In this document: in pieces, positions 25,445 through 39,160 of the stretch | Layout: each line of letters begins with the position of its first letter | Numbering within the stretch: position 1 is the stretch's first letter | Assembly: GCF_021130785.1 (NCBI RefSeq) | Contig: NC_060213.1 | Coordinates: 63,092,001 to 63,156,000 of the forward strand | From: Homalodisca vitripennis | Taxonomy: Eukaryota; Arthropoda; Insecta; Hemiptera; Cicadellidae | Direction: 5' to 3' | Length of the DNA stretch: 64,000 nucleotides | The notes under the pieces: model-generated | Database searches by the model: none | Told to the model about the DNA's origin: nothing | The model's input: the letters and a program-made list of their open reading frames with translations, nothing else | Position numbers and translations under genes: made by a program

Positions 25445-25450
<6 letters not shown>
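24723..25450 (-). mobile_element. Tc1/mariner-type transposon, 5' half with N-terminal transposase domain
   Basis: The minus-strand frame 24921-25121 starts MASVQEKARCVLWFHE and encodes the helix-turn-helix domain found at the N terminus of many insect mariner-type transposases (DUF4817-like). After a frameshift near 24960 a second frame (24782-24979) continues with a second helix-turn-helix-like part (SRRASLELGLPRSTV). The element's end is near 25450 (ACCACCCTGTATA on the plus strand), beside a (TA)n tract. The catalytic DDE/D part is missing: the sequence changes to Penelope-like text near 24722. Confidence 0.75.

Positions 25451-25497
<47 letters not shown>
25449..25497. repeat. (TA)n microsatellite
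   Basis: Runs directly from the outer end of the mariner-type fragment. Mariner elements insert at TA, so insertion into a TA tract is plausible. Confidence 0.95.
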
Positions 25498-25498
<1 letters not shown>

Positions 25499-27190
25499 CA
25501 TATATGATCAATCCCTGTATTTAAACTTGGAAGATAAAAAGGTTTTAAAACGCCTTCACATTATAAACTGCAATTACAAAGACATATACTTATATTAAAT
25601 TGCCTAATGCTATTTGATATTTGAATGTTGTTATGTGTATTTGTGTTTAAATTAAATTTCTGTGGTACTTAAGGCTTGAGTATTAGACTACTTTAGAATT
25701 AAGTACATGTATGTGTAACATGTGTTATATATAATTTTGATGTGGTTCACAGGAAACCTCAGTCTAAAAACATTAAAGTTGTTCAATAATTCAGTTTATA
25801 AATATGAGTATTAATAACCTACAAGAAGTAATTTTCATTATTTATTAAACGTTACTTAAATTATTTTGTGTTAGTGAAATTAACTATATTTTTTGTAATA
25901 CCTTATACATTATAACTGTCGCAACAGATGATTTTATTTTTGTTACAAATATTCAAAACTGAATCTACAAGTATTAATCATAATCCTAATAATAGTATCA
26001 ATGTGTAAGTGCCTTTGTTTTGCTTTCGCATTCTACCGATCAACTATTCAAACGTTCGTACTAAAATTTTACATGGACATTCCTACGGACCCTAGGATGA
26101 ATATAGACTTATTCTTATTTTTAAATTCTTCTGAGCTACCCCCACTGGTCTTTAAATAAGCAAAAATCCCATCTTAGTCTCTCAAGTTGTGTAATGTGAA
26201 TTTAAAGAGCTAGTAAAATGTACTCTGCTGTACTGTGTAAAAAGTCTATTATGACATTACGACCGTATGTTTAGTTATTTTAACCAATATTTACAGTTTG
26301 TATACGTTTATAGAGTGAAAGCATAAGAAAAGTAACAATACTTTTTATTTCAACATTTTAGGCAAACCGATTGATTTATTCTGGATCAAAAAGTAATACA
26401 CGACACAATAAATGTACTATTTTTATGATATAAAATTGTAGAGATGACATCGCATCCATTTCTCACTGATGAGTTATACGATACTGATTAGGTATATTAA
26501 ATACTGATATAATTCCTACACTAGACCAAGGAAATAGTAAACTATAACAAACATGAATTGGGAAGCAAGTACTTTACTGCATCAAGAGTTATATTTACGT
26601 ATGGATAGTAACTTTCATGAAATTTGAAAGTGTTCTTAATCTAGTTTTGAATTTTCAATAGCAATATCTATATCCATATGATTTATAAATCTATACTGCC
26701 TTCAATCCAACATAATTACAACAATATAAATAGATCTATTTATGTTATTTATTGGTGTGAAATATCTAACTCCAATTTTGCCTAAAAATATAATTAATTT
26801 TAACGAGAAGTGCAAACCCTGAAAGAAGAATTACTCACACCTTTGCTTAACTTCTGGCCCTCTTAATCATGAACATTGAAATGGGTACCTAATACACGAT
26901 ATATGACTAATTCCACTTTAAAACGCCATAGGTCCCTATCATACTACATCACAAATGCTTTCACTAAGAAAACTAAGAACTTTAACTTTGAAGCTCCACT
27001 ACATTGATCTAAAATAGTTCAAGTGTCACTGAAATCGTGAGAGTTATTTAAACAAATACACGGACTGTTTCACAAACTAAATATTATCAAAAATGGGCAA
27101 ATATAAGCTGTTACATTCCTTAATTGAAAATTAAAGATACAAAACATTTTTATATTTTACAATAATATACATTTTTACGTGTGAAAACAA
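25498..27190. other. AT-rich noncoding stretch of unit B
   Basis: 25555-25720 resembles 14730-14890. The rest shows no gene, RNA or mobile element that I can support. Confidence 0.55.
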
Positions 27191-29000
27191 AAGATCGAAT
27201 CAACTGCAAATTAAGTTAGTGCAGGGAGCGAGGTTGACATGAAATCATTATTAACTTTGACATAACGGTGAAGCGAATATTGTATTGTATCTTATTTATT
27301 GAATATTAGTGTCTCCTGCTTGTTTTATTGCACTGTTCTGTTTCAAAGCATCGAGATTTTTTAATTAAGTGTTATGGTCAAATGTGTTTCGAAATTACTG
27401 AACAAATTTAATAATTTTCGTGTTATCCTATTCCTGAATATTTAATAACAAAAGTTTGACAATTCATACTTTCGACTAAATCTACAAATTAGGTTGATTT
27501 AGTAAAAAATTAGGAACTTCTCATTTCTTTAAATTATTACGGTTAAAGTTTCACGAAATTTGTTAGTCATTAGTGTTTAAAAATGTCTTAGTGCATTAAT
27601 TTTACAGCTAGATTTGCATATTTATATGTAGGTTTTAGATAGTTCTATACATGGTTTAAAAAAATCATATTCTCAAAAAATAAACAGACAATTTCATTGG
27701 ATACATATTTAAAATATTCTCTACTTTATCTGAGTACTTCAGTATTACTTGTAAATTATTTTCATTATCCTTAATGGCATCATGTATGATCACGCTGTAC
27801 AATGTTTCTACGTTGTTTACGCACAATACGTTCAGAGATCCTATCGATCCTCTAAAATGTATTCAGTGACATCATATTTTATATGATTTAATGCCTAATC
27901 GTAAGCATTTTATTTTATACTAAATGCAGTGTTTATAATTTTTAAATAACTGTTATTTAAAAACTATAAACACTTTTGCAGCGAATGCTCTTTCCTTAAC
28001 TATTTGGATACTATACAGCAGTCAATGGCTTGAAAATTTTTCGAATCATACAGAACAAAAGGATTTTTCCAAACATGTAATTACTAATTGAATTATTGGC
28101 CTTCTTTGTGTTATCATGCCAGGAGGAGATACTCCGTAAATAAACAACAATATTGCTAACTTAGTTAAGATTTAAAGACTTTTCGTGTCCATATTGAACA
28201 TAAGTATTAAATTAAATGCTCGTGTTACTCCTTAAAACAAACGCTTTTAAAACAAATTCTTATAAACTAGAAAACCCTTATAAGAGTTTAAAGGCTTTAA
28301 AAATGCCACAAAAAAAGGGATTTTCTTATGAAGAGTACCACTCACGACAATAGGAGCTCTTCGGCACGCTCGTCCCAGGAGCTGGTCTTTTTCCTTCGCA
28401 GAATCCTAATTATTAATAATGATAATTACTTTCTGTAAATTTAGGGTTTTTAAATAAATATTATTAGGAGCTGATCATTTACCTTAGCATAATTCTACTT
28501 ATGAATAATATCAATTTTACTCTGTAAATTTAAGTTTTTTTGTCACAAATAATATTAGGTACACACATTTACTAGTACAGAAAATAAGTTTCACAAATTG
28601 CAAAAAGCACTCATCCACCATTAAACGGTATCTATAAACTTTACTATCCCGCAATAAACATTTGTTTCTAGTTAACTGGATTTTCCAAACGGTTGCTTTT
28701 GGTGCTGACCAAAGAGCATATTAGATGTTTTCGCAACTGTTGTGGATTGATATAGTAAATCACAATACAATTCTCGTGTTGTAGTTTCTAATTGCGGTCC
28801 ATTACAAAACATTTCATTTTTGAAAATTTATTTTATTTATTCGCGTTACTAAAAAGTTAAAACCATGGTAGACTAATTATTCAAGCGTGAACGGCACAAT
28901 TTAGTGTGATTATTTTGGCATGAAGTCCTTAAGCAATGAAAAGCCTTGTTTGTTTTATTTGGTTACATTAAACTAGTATGTCATTGCACAATTAATTATT
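27191..29000. repeat. Unit B islands, collinear with 9.9-11.6 kb
   Basis: Same landmark order as unit A: GTGAAGCGAATATT, CACAATACGTTCAG, the 28225-28415 block, TTTGTTTCTAGTTAACTGGA and the GTGTGATTATTTTGGCATG region. Indels disrupt every small open frame, so there is no coding support. Two imperfect copies of a CCTAATTATTAATAATG-like segment lie near 28406 and 28490. Confidence 0.7.
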
Positions 29001-30161
29001 ATTCATAATTGTACTTAATATTTGTTTTTAAATATACAAAAAAGTATGATGTACATGTACATGTTTACTCAAGTGTACATTTTTCGATTCTCAATATTAC
29101 ATATATGACGTTATATTAGTTAAAGGATGCCACTGTAAATATGTCGGAAAATATTTGCGAGGTCGTTTAAGACCTAAAGACATTACAGATTAGATTTGAT
29201 CAAACGTACACAATTTGATGTTTAAAATAATCTAAATTAAATTATCGATATTACATTGCAGTAGCCCCTCACTGAGGCTATGAAAGTACTAATCTGTCGA
29301 TCAAGTAGTAGAACAGAAGACGCGTTTTACTATCCTGTTAAGTTCCTACAAACTTTTAAACCACCAGGAATTTCACTGTTGAATCTCTAAATTGTGGTAA
29401 ATTAGAGTTCAATGATGCAAGTCCTCCATTTGAATTTAATAGGCGTGAACGAAGCTTACAATCGGGGCCACCCAAAGAAGGTGAATCGGCGACGTTTTTC
29501 ATAGGGCCCGGACCGAGATCCGTAAAATATTTATAGCACCTCTCGTTCTCGGATGTTTGTAGGCATACCGATGGAACATAAAGAGAGGATTTGTTTTACC
29601 TATTTTAGTTTAAAAACAGGAGAACAAATACCAAGATATAATTTAAAGTTCAAACAGATTTGGAACAATCAATAATTATTGTCGAGATCAGAGATTTGGC
29701 AACTGCTTTAAATAATGTGTCCGGTGAAAGACATATTATTAGATAATAATAGTTACATTATTAAGATTTAACTATTCATTATAATTTAATTTTTTTTATG
29801 GACTACTGAAACTGTTTTTAGTAGGCCTTGTAACAGTTGAGGTAGACAGTATAACATTGGATAGTCTTAATAACAATGATCATTAAGTATCATTGCTTAT
29901 AAAATATGCAAATTAAATATATAAATCTGATAAAACAAATTGTATGTTGTTAAAATTAAAACTACTTATTATAGTTTAATTTTATGTTTTAGTATTGGCC
30001 TACTCAAACTATTGTAACACTAAACAGTTGCAAAAATTTAATGTCTGATATAAAAGGGCCGAACTAATTTGACATCAGTTGTATGAACGAACGATGTTTA
30101 TTGGTTTCTCTTTGTTACAAGGAAGCCAATCGCTCCTTCACGGAGAGACAATTAGCAATAC

Positions 30162-30162
<1 letters not shown>
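29001..30162. other. Noncoding stretch of unit B; its end is duplicated at 33.77-33.97 kb
   Basis: No gene is seen. 29980-30160 has a direct-repeat partner at 33790-33975, with shared words TGACATCAGTTGTA and CTTTGTTACA. Confidence 0.6.

Positions 30163-30228
<66 letters not shown>
30163..30228. repeat. (TA)n microsatellite
   Basis: An uninterrupted TA run. The ORF through it is meaningless. Confidence 0.97.
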
Positions 30229-30229
<1 letters not shown>

Positions 30230-30930
30230 AAGATGTGATCAACGTAAGGGTTGCCAATGGGAGTACCATTGTTAGTTTAGATGTAATATGCCTACACCAG
30301 TAAAAAGGTGACGCACCAGCAAGAGGATTCTTAATTTTCCCTTTCAGGCCTTGTGAATTTGAATGGATTCAAAATACAAGGTTTGATTTTTCGACTGATA
30401 CAAAAAACACCAATAGTCTGTTGAGATCTTCTGACTCAATGGTGACTTTATTTTACTAGGTACATGTAGGAACTAAAAAGCCCTTTCTTGACGCCCAGAT
30501 GCTACTATCTTATGCCATTTTAGTGGCTATGATCCTATATGGAAACAAGGTCGGTTATTTTCTGAAAAGTATGATTTTTTATCATTCTTAACAATCGCTT
30601 ATCATGTTTAGTAAATATCGCAATCCTGTTATGGGTCTCAGAAAATCCTATTTTTATCAAAATTGCATTTGATATTTTGTTGTAGCTAGAAAGTAGCTGT
30701 ATACAATTCCATTTTTAAAACTTATAGGTTCACTTGTTTTTTTTTCAGAAACGAAGAGCGAATTTAACTATCTTCTAATTCTAAAGATGACAAATTAATT
30801 TTGTTTATTTTTCCATTATTAATTGGTAGTCACTTGCGGTATGTGTTTGGTATTAAAGGAAGATTCAGTCCTGTTGAAACCTGTTGATAAAATAGTAAGC
30901 ACTGTGATCAGCCTGTCACTATGTCACGCC
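30229..30930. repeat. Left flank of the satellite, paralogous to 33.98-35.49 kb
   Basis: 30660-30930 aligns with 35225-35490 (words AGCTGTATGTAATT-like and GACTTGCGATATGTGTT-like). No coding sequence. It shows that the satellite lies within a local direct duplication. Confidence 0.65.
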
Positions 30931-32520
30931 TAAGCTGTTTTCTAAGAATGTCAACGACAGTAACTCAATAACGAGCGTGGGAGAGGCAACCAAGCCAGTT
31001 GCTGCACAGGAGTGACAGAATAACAACCTCATCTCTCACACCTACGCTCTGTAATCGTGTTATATATTTCCAGTGGGTAATAATATGTTAGTTGTTTTCC
31101 TAAGATCTTTATCGTCAATAACTCCATAAATAGCGTGGGAGAGGCAACCAAGCCAGTTGCTGCACAGGAGTGACAGAGTAACAACCTCTTCTCTCACAAC
31201 CTACGCTCTGTAATCATGTTATATACTTTCAGTGGGACAATGTGTTAGTTGTTTTCCTAAGATCTTTATCGTCAATAACTCCATAACTAGCGTGGGAGAG
31301 GGCACCAAGCCAGTTGCTGCACAGGAGTGACAGAGTAACAACCTCATCTCTCACAACCTACACTCTCTATTCTTGTTATATGATATTTCCAGTGGATAAT
31401 ATGTTAGTTGTTTTCCTAAGATCTTTATCGTCAATAACTCCATAAATAGCGTGGGAGAGGGCACCAAGCCAGTTGCTGCACAGGAGTGACAGAGTAACAA
31501 CCTCATCTCTCACAACCTACACTCTCTAATTCATGTTATATGATATTTTCAGTGGATAATATGTTAGTTGTTTTCCTAAGATCTTTATCGTCAATAACTC
31601 CATAACTAGCGAGGGAGAGGGCACCAAGCCAGTTGCTGCACAGGAGTGACAGAGTAACAACCTCATCTCTCACAACCTACACTCTCTATTTTTGTTATAT
31701 GATATTTCTAGTGGATAATATGTTAGTTGTTTTCCTAAGATCTTTATCGTCAATAACTCCATAACTAGCGAGGGAGAGGGCACCAAGCCAGTTGCTGCAC
31801 AGGAGTGACAGAGTAACAACCTCATCTCTCACAACCTACACTCTCTATTCTTGTTATATGATATTTCTAGTGGATAATATGTTAGTTGTTTTCCTAAGAT
31901 CTTTATCGTCAATAACTCCATAACTAGCGAGGGAGAGGGCACCAAGCCAGTTGCTGCACAGGAGTGACAGAGTAACAACCTCATCTCTCACAACCTACAC
32001 TCTCTATTCTTGTTATATGATATTTCTAGTGGATAATATGTTAGTTGTTTTCCTAAGATCTTTATCGTCAATAACTCCATAACTATCGAGGGAGAGGGCA
32101 CCAAGCCAGTTGCTGCACAGGAGTGACAGAGTAACAACCTCATCTCTCACAACCTACACTCTCTATTCTTGTTATATGATATTTCTAGTGGATAATATGT
32201 TAGTTGTTTTCCTAAGATCTTTATCGTCAATAAGTCCATAATTATCGTGGGAGAGGACACCAAGCCAGTTGCTGCACAGGAGCGGTAGAGTAACAATCTT
32301 TTCTCTCAGAACCTACACTCTTTTCTAGTGTTATATGATATTTCCAGTGGACAATATGTTAGTTGTTTTCCTAAGATCTTTATCGTCAATAAGTCCATAA
32401 TTATCGTGGGAGAGGACACCAAGCCAGTTGCTGCACAGGAGCGGTAGTGTAACAATCTTTCCTCTTACAACCTACACTCTGTTCTAGTGTTGTATGATGT
32501 TTTCGGTGGATAATACGCTG
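30931..32520 (+). repeat. Tandem satellite, ten copies of about 159 bp
   Basis: The word TTAGTTGTTTTCCTAAGATC starts units at 31088, 31245, 31404, 31564, 31723, 31882, 32041, 32200 and 32359, preceded by a diverged unit at 30931. The period settles at exactly 159 bases. Central units (31564-32199) are almost identical, while those at both edges are more diverged, as expected under unequal crossing-over. Each unit contains AGCCAGTTGCTGCACAGGAG. There is no open frame through the array. Confidence 0.97.
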
Positions 32521-33770
32521 TGGTTAATTGTTTCCTGTAATTGTTTCCTGACAGTGAAGTATGACAGAGCTAGTAATATTCTCTACTAAATAATATTAAT
32601 CATCATTATTTTATTCGTACAAATTATAATACAATAAATTGAATTCACATATCCAAATCATTTCGTGACTTCAATATCGCAAGTTGCTGGTATACCGTAA
32701 CCTACAGAGTAAAACTCTTCACATACTGAACGGTATATTAACTGACGTTAGAAACTGATTTATATTCACCAAATATTAGACATTTGCATAGTAAGTCGAA
32801 TTAATTTTAACATAGTATTTATGTCAACGCGAGTAAATTTCAACTTATTACAACACATTTAAAAAATTCAGTATTAGTCTATAGATGATCGCTACAGACT
32901 AAACGACGCAACAAAAAATTAAAATATATAAATTTTATAAATTATTGCTGTTATTGTTCTTGTCAGGTTTTCAATAGAATTACTGTCATATTTTCAGTAT
33001 CTTGTATTTATGAAATGTAGCTATTTCTATATTGTATGGCACTTTATTTAATTCAAATAATATGGTGGAGATTAGGAAAACCCATACGAATGTTACTTGG
33101 TAATAATTAATAAAGGTACCACATGTCACATGACAGGCTTCGTTTAGATTGCATGAAAAAGTATGGCTAATTTTATAACGCTAACCGTATTATTATGTGA
33201 CATTATGACAATGACTTGTACAAACTTATTTATTATCCAAATTTCTCACTACCATCATGGTTACCCATAAGATCAATGTGAAAATTCTCATTAACACTTC
33301 ACCATTAAGTGATATGCAACACTTGTTTATTTATAAATGTAGCTTTTCGCAAAGAAGTAAAAAAATGCGTTGCTATGTTAAATTGCTATCTTATTGTACT
33401 CATATGTTTAAATTGATGTTTTCTGTAATTTTATCGTAGCCTTGGTCATGGTTACCACACATAAGACAATTATAATGTTTGCAAATACTCAGGCAAAATG
33501 CCAAGGAGTGACGTGAACCATCACTGAACTCAATGTTGTCTACATAAGAAATATAGCGTCATTAAAGTCTACAGGTCAATATAGGACATATATATTTTTC
33601 CATAGAAATTAATTCATGGAATTATTCACATTAATTGATAATGTGAATAAATTTATTTTTCCTTGGTTAGTAAAAGATCCAATGGTCATAGCATGAAGAA
33701 AATTCAATTAATTTATTATTTAAATTTCAAATCTTTAATTTAAGATAAATCATAGTTTAATATAAATATT
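32521..33770. other. Noncoding stretch between satellite and its duplicate flank
   Basis: AT-rich, no gene. 33180-33300 and 33500-33600 resemble 38660-38860 of unit C (word CATCATGGTTACCCATAAGA and its variant). The 60-codon ORF at 33257-33439 is not kept open there. Confidence 0.55.
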
Positions 33771-35490
33771 CTTATTACTTATTATTATTACTTAATTTTT
33801 GCTGTGGCATTGCCCTACTCAAACTGTGGCAACAGCAAACAGTTGTAACGATATAATACCTGACAAAACGACAGAACTCATTTGACATCAGTTGTACGAT
33901 TGACGTTTACGGGCTTGCCTTTGTTACATGGAAGCCATTCACTCCCTTTGGAGTCTACAACTAGTAATACCTCACGCTGATTACAAACTCTGATGTTTTT
34001 AATTAAACTCATCTGTTTTCCTGTCAATGCTTGGTCATTTCCGTGTCTGATGATTTGTTTGGTAGAAACAGTATTCGTGCTTTGTCTGTACTTGTACTAT
34101 AGTTAAAATAGTTGGTATCCAGTAAATGTTTTATAAACTATACTGTTTTTTATTGATTTACTTTTTAAATTTTCAACAGAAGCCATTTTTTAATATTAAA
34201 AAGAATTTTCTTGAATTATTTAATTCAATTACTTTTTTATTTTCCTCTTAACTATTCAAATTTATGTATCAAATTTGGTTTCTTTGGCTTAACTAGTTTT
34301 AAAGATAGTATTTCTTTGTAAAAGGTACAAAAACATTTCTTGATCTAAGTTTATAAGGAATTTTTTTTTTGAAGTTATGAATACCATCACGCATAGTAGT
34401 TAGAGACACCAATTTGTGAACAACATGAATATTTTTTCTATTGTTTTGTATATATTTAAATAAGTATATACATTAGCAAGTATATTCTGCAATACAACTG
34501 ACACTGTCTCAGACTTCCAGACACTGCAATAAAAGCAAGGTGAACTGGAGCCAAACTCAAAATGCAATTGAAACAACCCTTCCTACCATAGATTCGTTAT
34601 GTGTAGAAAACTCGGTGCTCCACCGTGCGTAGAGATCGTGTCTATCACATCGTAATGCACCCAGTTGTGTTCCTGATGAGACAATGAGACTACCACTTCA
34701 CCTATCTATAGTGGCTCTGATAGGAATGGAATAAGTTCTGCAGCTTCTGAAAATCGATACTGAAATATTTTACGAGGTAATGATATATAAAGAAGTGATA
34801 AGAGTCAGACAATTGAGGATGTGTCAGTGTACCGTGGAAAGTTTAGACGTTCTAACGCCTACTCCAGCGAAATGGTGTCGCTCCTTCAGGGGGGGGGGGC
34901 TTTAGATTCTTCACCTAAATATAACATTCTGAGCCATGTTGGTGATTAAGGTTCAGTTTTACAGCACGGTAGGATATTTAAAAAAATATAGGCACCTTTC
35001 CATTAACATCATCGGTAAGTTGTTTGGTTTATGTTTCCATGTTGTTAAAGCTTCTCAAAAAACCCCTTTTCATGGTACGTTGTAAAATTGATGAGGTCTA
35101 AATAATTTCAAAACCGTATCAATAAGATGCATAACAAAGTTTAAGAATGCCAGAGTAATACTCACACACTCATTATCTTTAAACCTAACATAAACGTTTG
35201 TAGAAATTAACGCCATAGAAAGCACTTGATATTTTGTTAGTAGTTTTAAAGCAGCTGTATGTAATTTCAGTTAAAGCTAATAGTTTCCTGTGTTCGCTTT
35301 TTCTAAAATGAAGAGCTAATCCACTTTCATATATATTATTGAGGTAAAACTTAGACATGGATTTTTATTACTTTTCAGTTTTGGTAAAGACTTGCGATAT
35401 GTGTTCATTTTTAAAGAAAGACACATTCCTGTTATAAGCTGTTGAGAATATTCAATATTGGCTGTGATCATTCAGACATTACGTCATGCC
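33771..35490. repeat. Second copy of the satellite's left flank
   Basis: Direct-repeat partner of 29980-30930, with diverged insertions between the matching parts. An 11-base G run lies at 34889-34899. No gene is seen. Confidence 0.6.
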
Positions 35491-35652
35491 TGAGTTGTTT
35501 TCCTAAGAACGTCGGTGACAGTAACTCAATAACTAGCCTAAGAGTGGCAACTAACCGAGTTACTACAAAGTGAACGGCAGAGTAACAATCTCTTCACCCA
35601 CAACCTACACTCTGTTGTCTAGTGCCGTATAATGTTATCTGTGAGTAATATG
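35491..35652 (+). repeat. Single monomer related to the 159-bp satellite
   Basis: One unit, about 162 bases, clearly alignable to the satellite monomer (TTGTTTTCCTAAGAACGTC, AGAGTAACAATCTCTTC, ACCTACACTCTG), followed by the start of a second one (AGTTGTTTTCTAGG at 35661). It is closer to the edge units of the array than to the central ones. Confidence 0.85.
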
Positions 35653-37600
35653 TTGGCCCAAGTTGTTTTCTAGGAAACTTAGCGAGGAAAAATCAATAAA
35701 TCATTACCGGAGAGGTAATTTGTAGGTTTAAGTAGTTTTCCATACATACTGTAAACTTAAAATATAATATAATCTTAAAAATACGTACTATTAAAGTCGG
35801 CCCTACCTTACTGGCTGGAACATGCATTATTGATAACGTTTTTGATAATACTGAAATGAAATATTAGGTTAATTCTAATAAAGTGGTGGAAGCTATGACA
35901 AAACGTATGCATATTATTTGTGTAGTCACGATTAAGGAATATTACAATTGTATCAAATACAAAAGTGATTAAAATCTAAGACACATTATGCTTTGAAAAA
36001 AGGTTTATGTTTAGTTATTCCAGCGTACTTAAGTTACATTAGTTAAAGTACAACGTGTGTAGTTACATTTTGTTAATATCATACCTGTAGATATCAAAAC
36101 CTGTAAGTGACATTCAAAGGCAAGTTTAGTGGTAGCAATAATAGAAAGCTACATAAAACTTTAACTCGCTTGAATGTATTGATCCCTTACTAGTACTAAA
36201 TCTGTACTTTATTTTCTATCTTAATTATTCTGGAGTTGTATTGGGTTACCGCTAATTTCGAGATAGAATCGAAATTTTACATAAAACTTGACAGTTTCTG
36301 ATTAGGGATGAAGATATATGAAAAATGTTAAATTTGAATATATAAAAATATATAAAACTGCCAGTTGTTTGACTAGTAGTCAGAGACTAAAAATCTAACA
36401 AGGTGGATTACCATTACGTGCCGCAGTATAATTGCCTGAGTGATTGAATAACCAATCATTTATAGGGATGGGAAATTTTTATTTCGGCCAGAGAAGTTAT
36501 GTGAGAAGAATGTGTTATCAGTGAGAAGGCAAAGATATACGACGTTATGTACAGGTTCTAACGTTGCGTTTGGCGTTTTGCATGATTTTATCGATATAAA
36601 CTATGTACATTTATTTATTATTTAATTAAACTCAAATGCGTATCAACACAGTTGCACAAATTTCACAGGGTCCTTTTTGTATTTGCTAAAAGTCAAAACA
36701 TTTATTACATTTACGTATACATTACAGCCATGAAATAAATTACGGTTGGTTTTAAGTGGAATTTAATTTACAGACTATAATTGAATTTGAAACAATATAT
36801 ATTTTTAAATGCTTGATAACTCAATATAATAAAATATTTCAGAAACAATTAAATACAGAATGGATATTATTTCAAACATAATTGTTTGTTAGCAATCATT
36901 TATAACTAATTATCGAAATACTGTAGCTTTTTGATGCGAGTAACATATGAAGTACAAATATTCAATTTCACTGTTTGTGAACACGATGAAATTTATTCAT
37001 AGGATTTATTCAATTCATGGGAGTGGAAAGTCCGGACGAAAATATTTTCATAATCAGGAAATTAAAGTGAGTGGCGGCAATATGCGGTGGCGTAACAAGC
37101 TTTGTTATGGGAACTTGTTAACTTTTATGAAAAAAGTAACAACAATTCATTCGTGCACAGTTTTCTGACCTCACTAATTCTCTTGTTCCTGTCCATACAC
37201 TCACACGCTCCTATATTAAAGGCTAGTAATTATGTGTGTATATTAATTCATTATTCTGTACAATAGAAAATGTGTGATTATAATTTCGGTCTAAAATCGA
37301 TCCGTATTTTATAAAATAAAGGAGGTATATTTTATTGGTACAAAATGAACTAATAGCTTTTGATATTTAAAGTACGGTTGGGATACGTTATAAATGTGCT
37401 CAAATTCCATTCAATGGTATCCGAAACATCCGTTATTTGAGTTCATTACTATTGTATTATTAGATATGCTAATGGAAGCAATTTGGAAATAACTTAGGTA
37501 TTCCCAATGTTTGATAATTAAAAGCAACACATGGACACACAGATCACCTGAATGGATTGTCCTCTTGTCCATATACTAAATGTCGAATGGCTGCTCCTGA
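35653..37600. repeat. End of unit B, with islands shared with 16.0-17.1 kb
   Basis: 36130-36245 and 36925-37100 are the counterparts of unit A islands. The open frame at 36947-37168 overlaps one island but is interrupted in unit A. No gene is assigned. Confidence 0.6.
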
Positions 37601-38640
37601 AAACCTAGCAGTTGTACCGTTTGACGATAACACATGGGGGTTGGTGATTTCTGAGGTCGTAGTAATAAATACTAGAATTGCAAAGTTTACTTATAAGTTC
37701 AGTTTAATTATTAAAACTTACAAGCACCACTTTTAGATGGTAAAGGAAATGTATGTAATGCCACGTTGCTGCCAATTAGAATATAATAACTAAAAAAATA
37801 TATCTTCTAGGTGGGCCTAACATATCCAATGTTCTCTGGAATTATGCCTACGATGTTTTACTTTATAAGACATAAGATTTTACTTCCCTTCGCAATGTGT
37901 AGACTCACAACCCGGGTGTCGGCGTCTTGGCACGAGACAATGGCGCTGTAGTCTAAGAAGGGTTATTTCTAGTCGGTGGTTACTAGAAGATGAGTAGAAG
38001 TTATGAAACTGGTAGCCATCTACTCAAATAATATGTGCCCTGTGAGCCGTGAGACACGTGGGACACGTAAACTCGCGGACAAAGCGCGCGAGGTCTGCTC
38101 GGTCACATAGTTGGGCTGCTACGAAGGGTTAGACAAAAATATTCATACGCGTGCCACTTAGGTAGTTACTCCGCCCAATAATTTAGTTCAAGAACATTGA
38201 ATAAAAATAATATTAAATTATACTGGCTGACTAGGTTGTGAATTTTACATTATATGGAATTTAATTAACCAATTAACGGTACACAGTGATCCTCTTAAGA
38301 CAAAATAAAAAAAAAACTTATGAAGAATTCGACATTCTGAGTCGACTAGATTGTGGCAACAAAATAGTGATCTCCTCTTATTTTGTTGTTTGTTCATAAT
38401 CATGCAGTGTTTTTCTAGTACTTATTTCAGTCACTTTTGCAGTACTTTTCCGATTCCTTATTATATCTATTCCTGTTTTATAGTATAGTATCTATTATTT
38501 TAGTTATTACTTGATATTGCTATCACTTGTACTGAACTGTGCAAGACTCATAACACCACGTGTTCAGTAACACGCTTCACTGAGGTTGCATACAAAATTG
38601 CTGGTCTATTTCTCATTTCATTGGGATTCATGTGTTACTA
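37601..38640. repeat. Start of unit C, paralogous to 18.14-18.76 kb and 17.04-17.23 kb
   Basis: The long B/C island (37610-38290) is followed by a match to the end of unit A (38445-38605), so the junction order differs from that in B. No open frame is conserved. Confidence 0.7.
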
Positions 38641-39160
38641 TGTTGCTCGTTAAAACGTCACATGGTTGTTTTTATGTGAATGTATTTATTCTGCGATGTT
38701 CTCACAGTTATCATGGTTACCTATAAGACCAATGTAAAAATTTTCTGTAATGCCCAGTGCAATCACATTGGATTACATTCACTATCATCGAACTTTATAT
38801 TGTTTAAATAAAAATGAAGCTCGATGCAATTTGGAGGTCTATGGTCGGTTTTATATATTTTGTGCTGACATAGACAGAAATAAATGTTTGAGATAACATT
38901 TAGCCACGAAGTTATAACTTAATTTACATGTCAAGTCTGCAAATATTACCATCGGGAACATTCACATACTTTATTATATACTAACAAACTAGAACCCATA
39001 TTATAAAACACAAACCTATATTTGCAGGAACTTTAGCAATCAACTGGTACAACATCATTTTTCAGTATAAACATTTTTGGTTTTGGCTAAACTGGTTAGA
39101 AAAATTCAATAATGCAGTTAAATAAAACATTGCAGTAATCTATTTGATAAATCACAAACC
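38641..39160. other. Noncoding stretch resembling 33.2-33.6 kb
   Basis: Partial similarity to 33180-33600, otherwise AT-rich with no gene. Confidence 0.5.

Noticed and set aside
34889..34899. G11 run as a G-quadruplex
   Set aside because: A single run without neighbouring G tracts cannot form an intramolecular quadruplex; it may also be a sequencing artefact.
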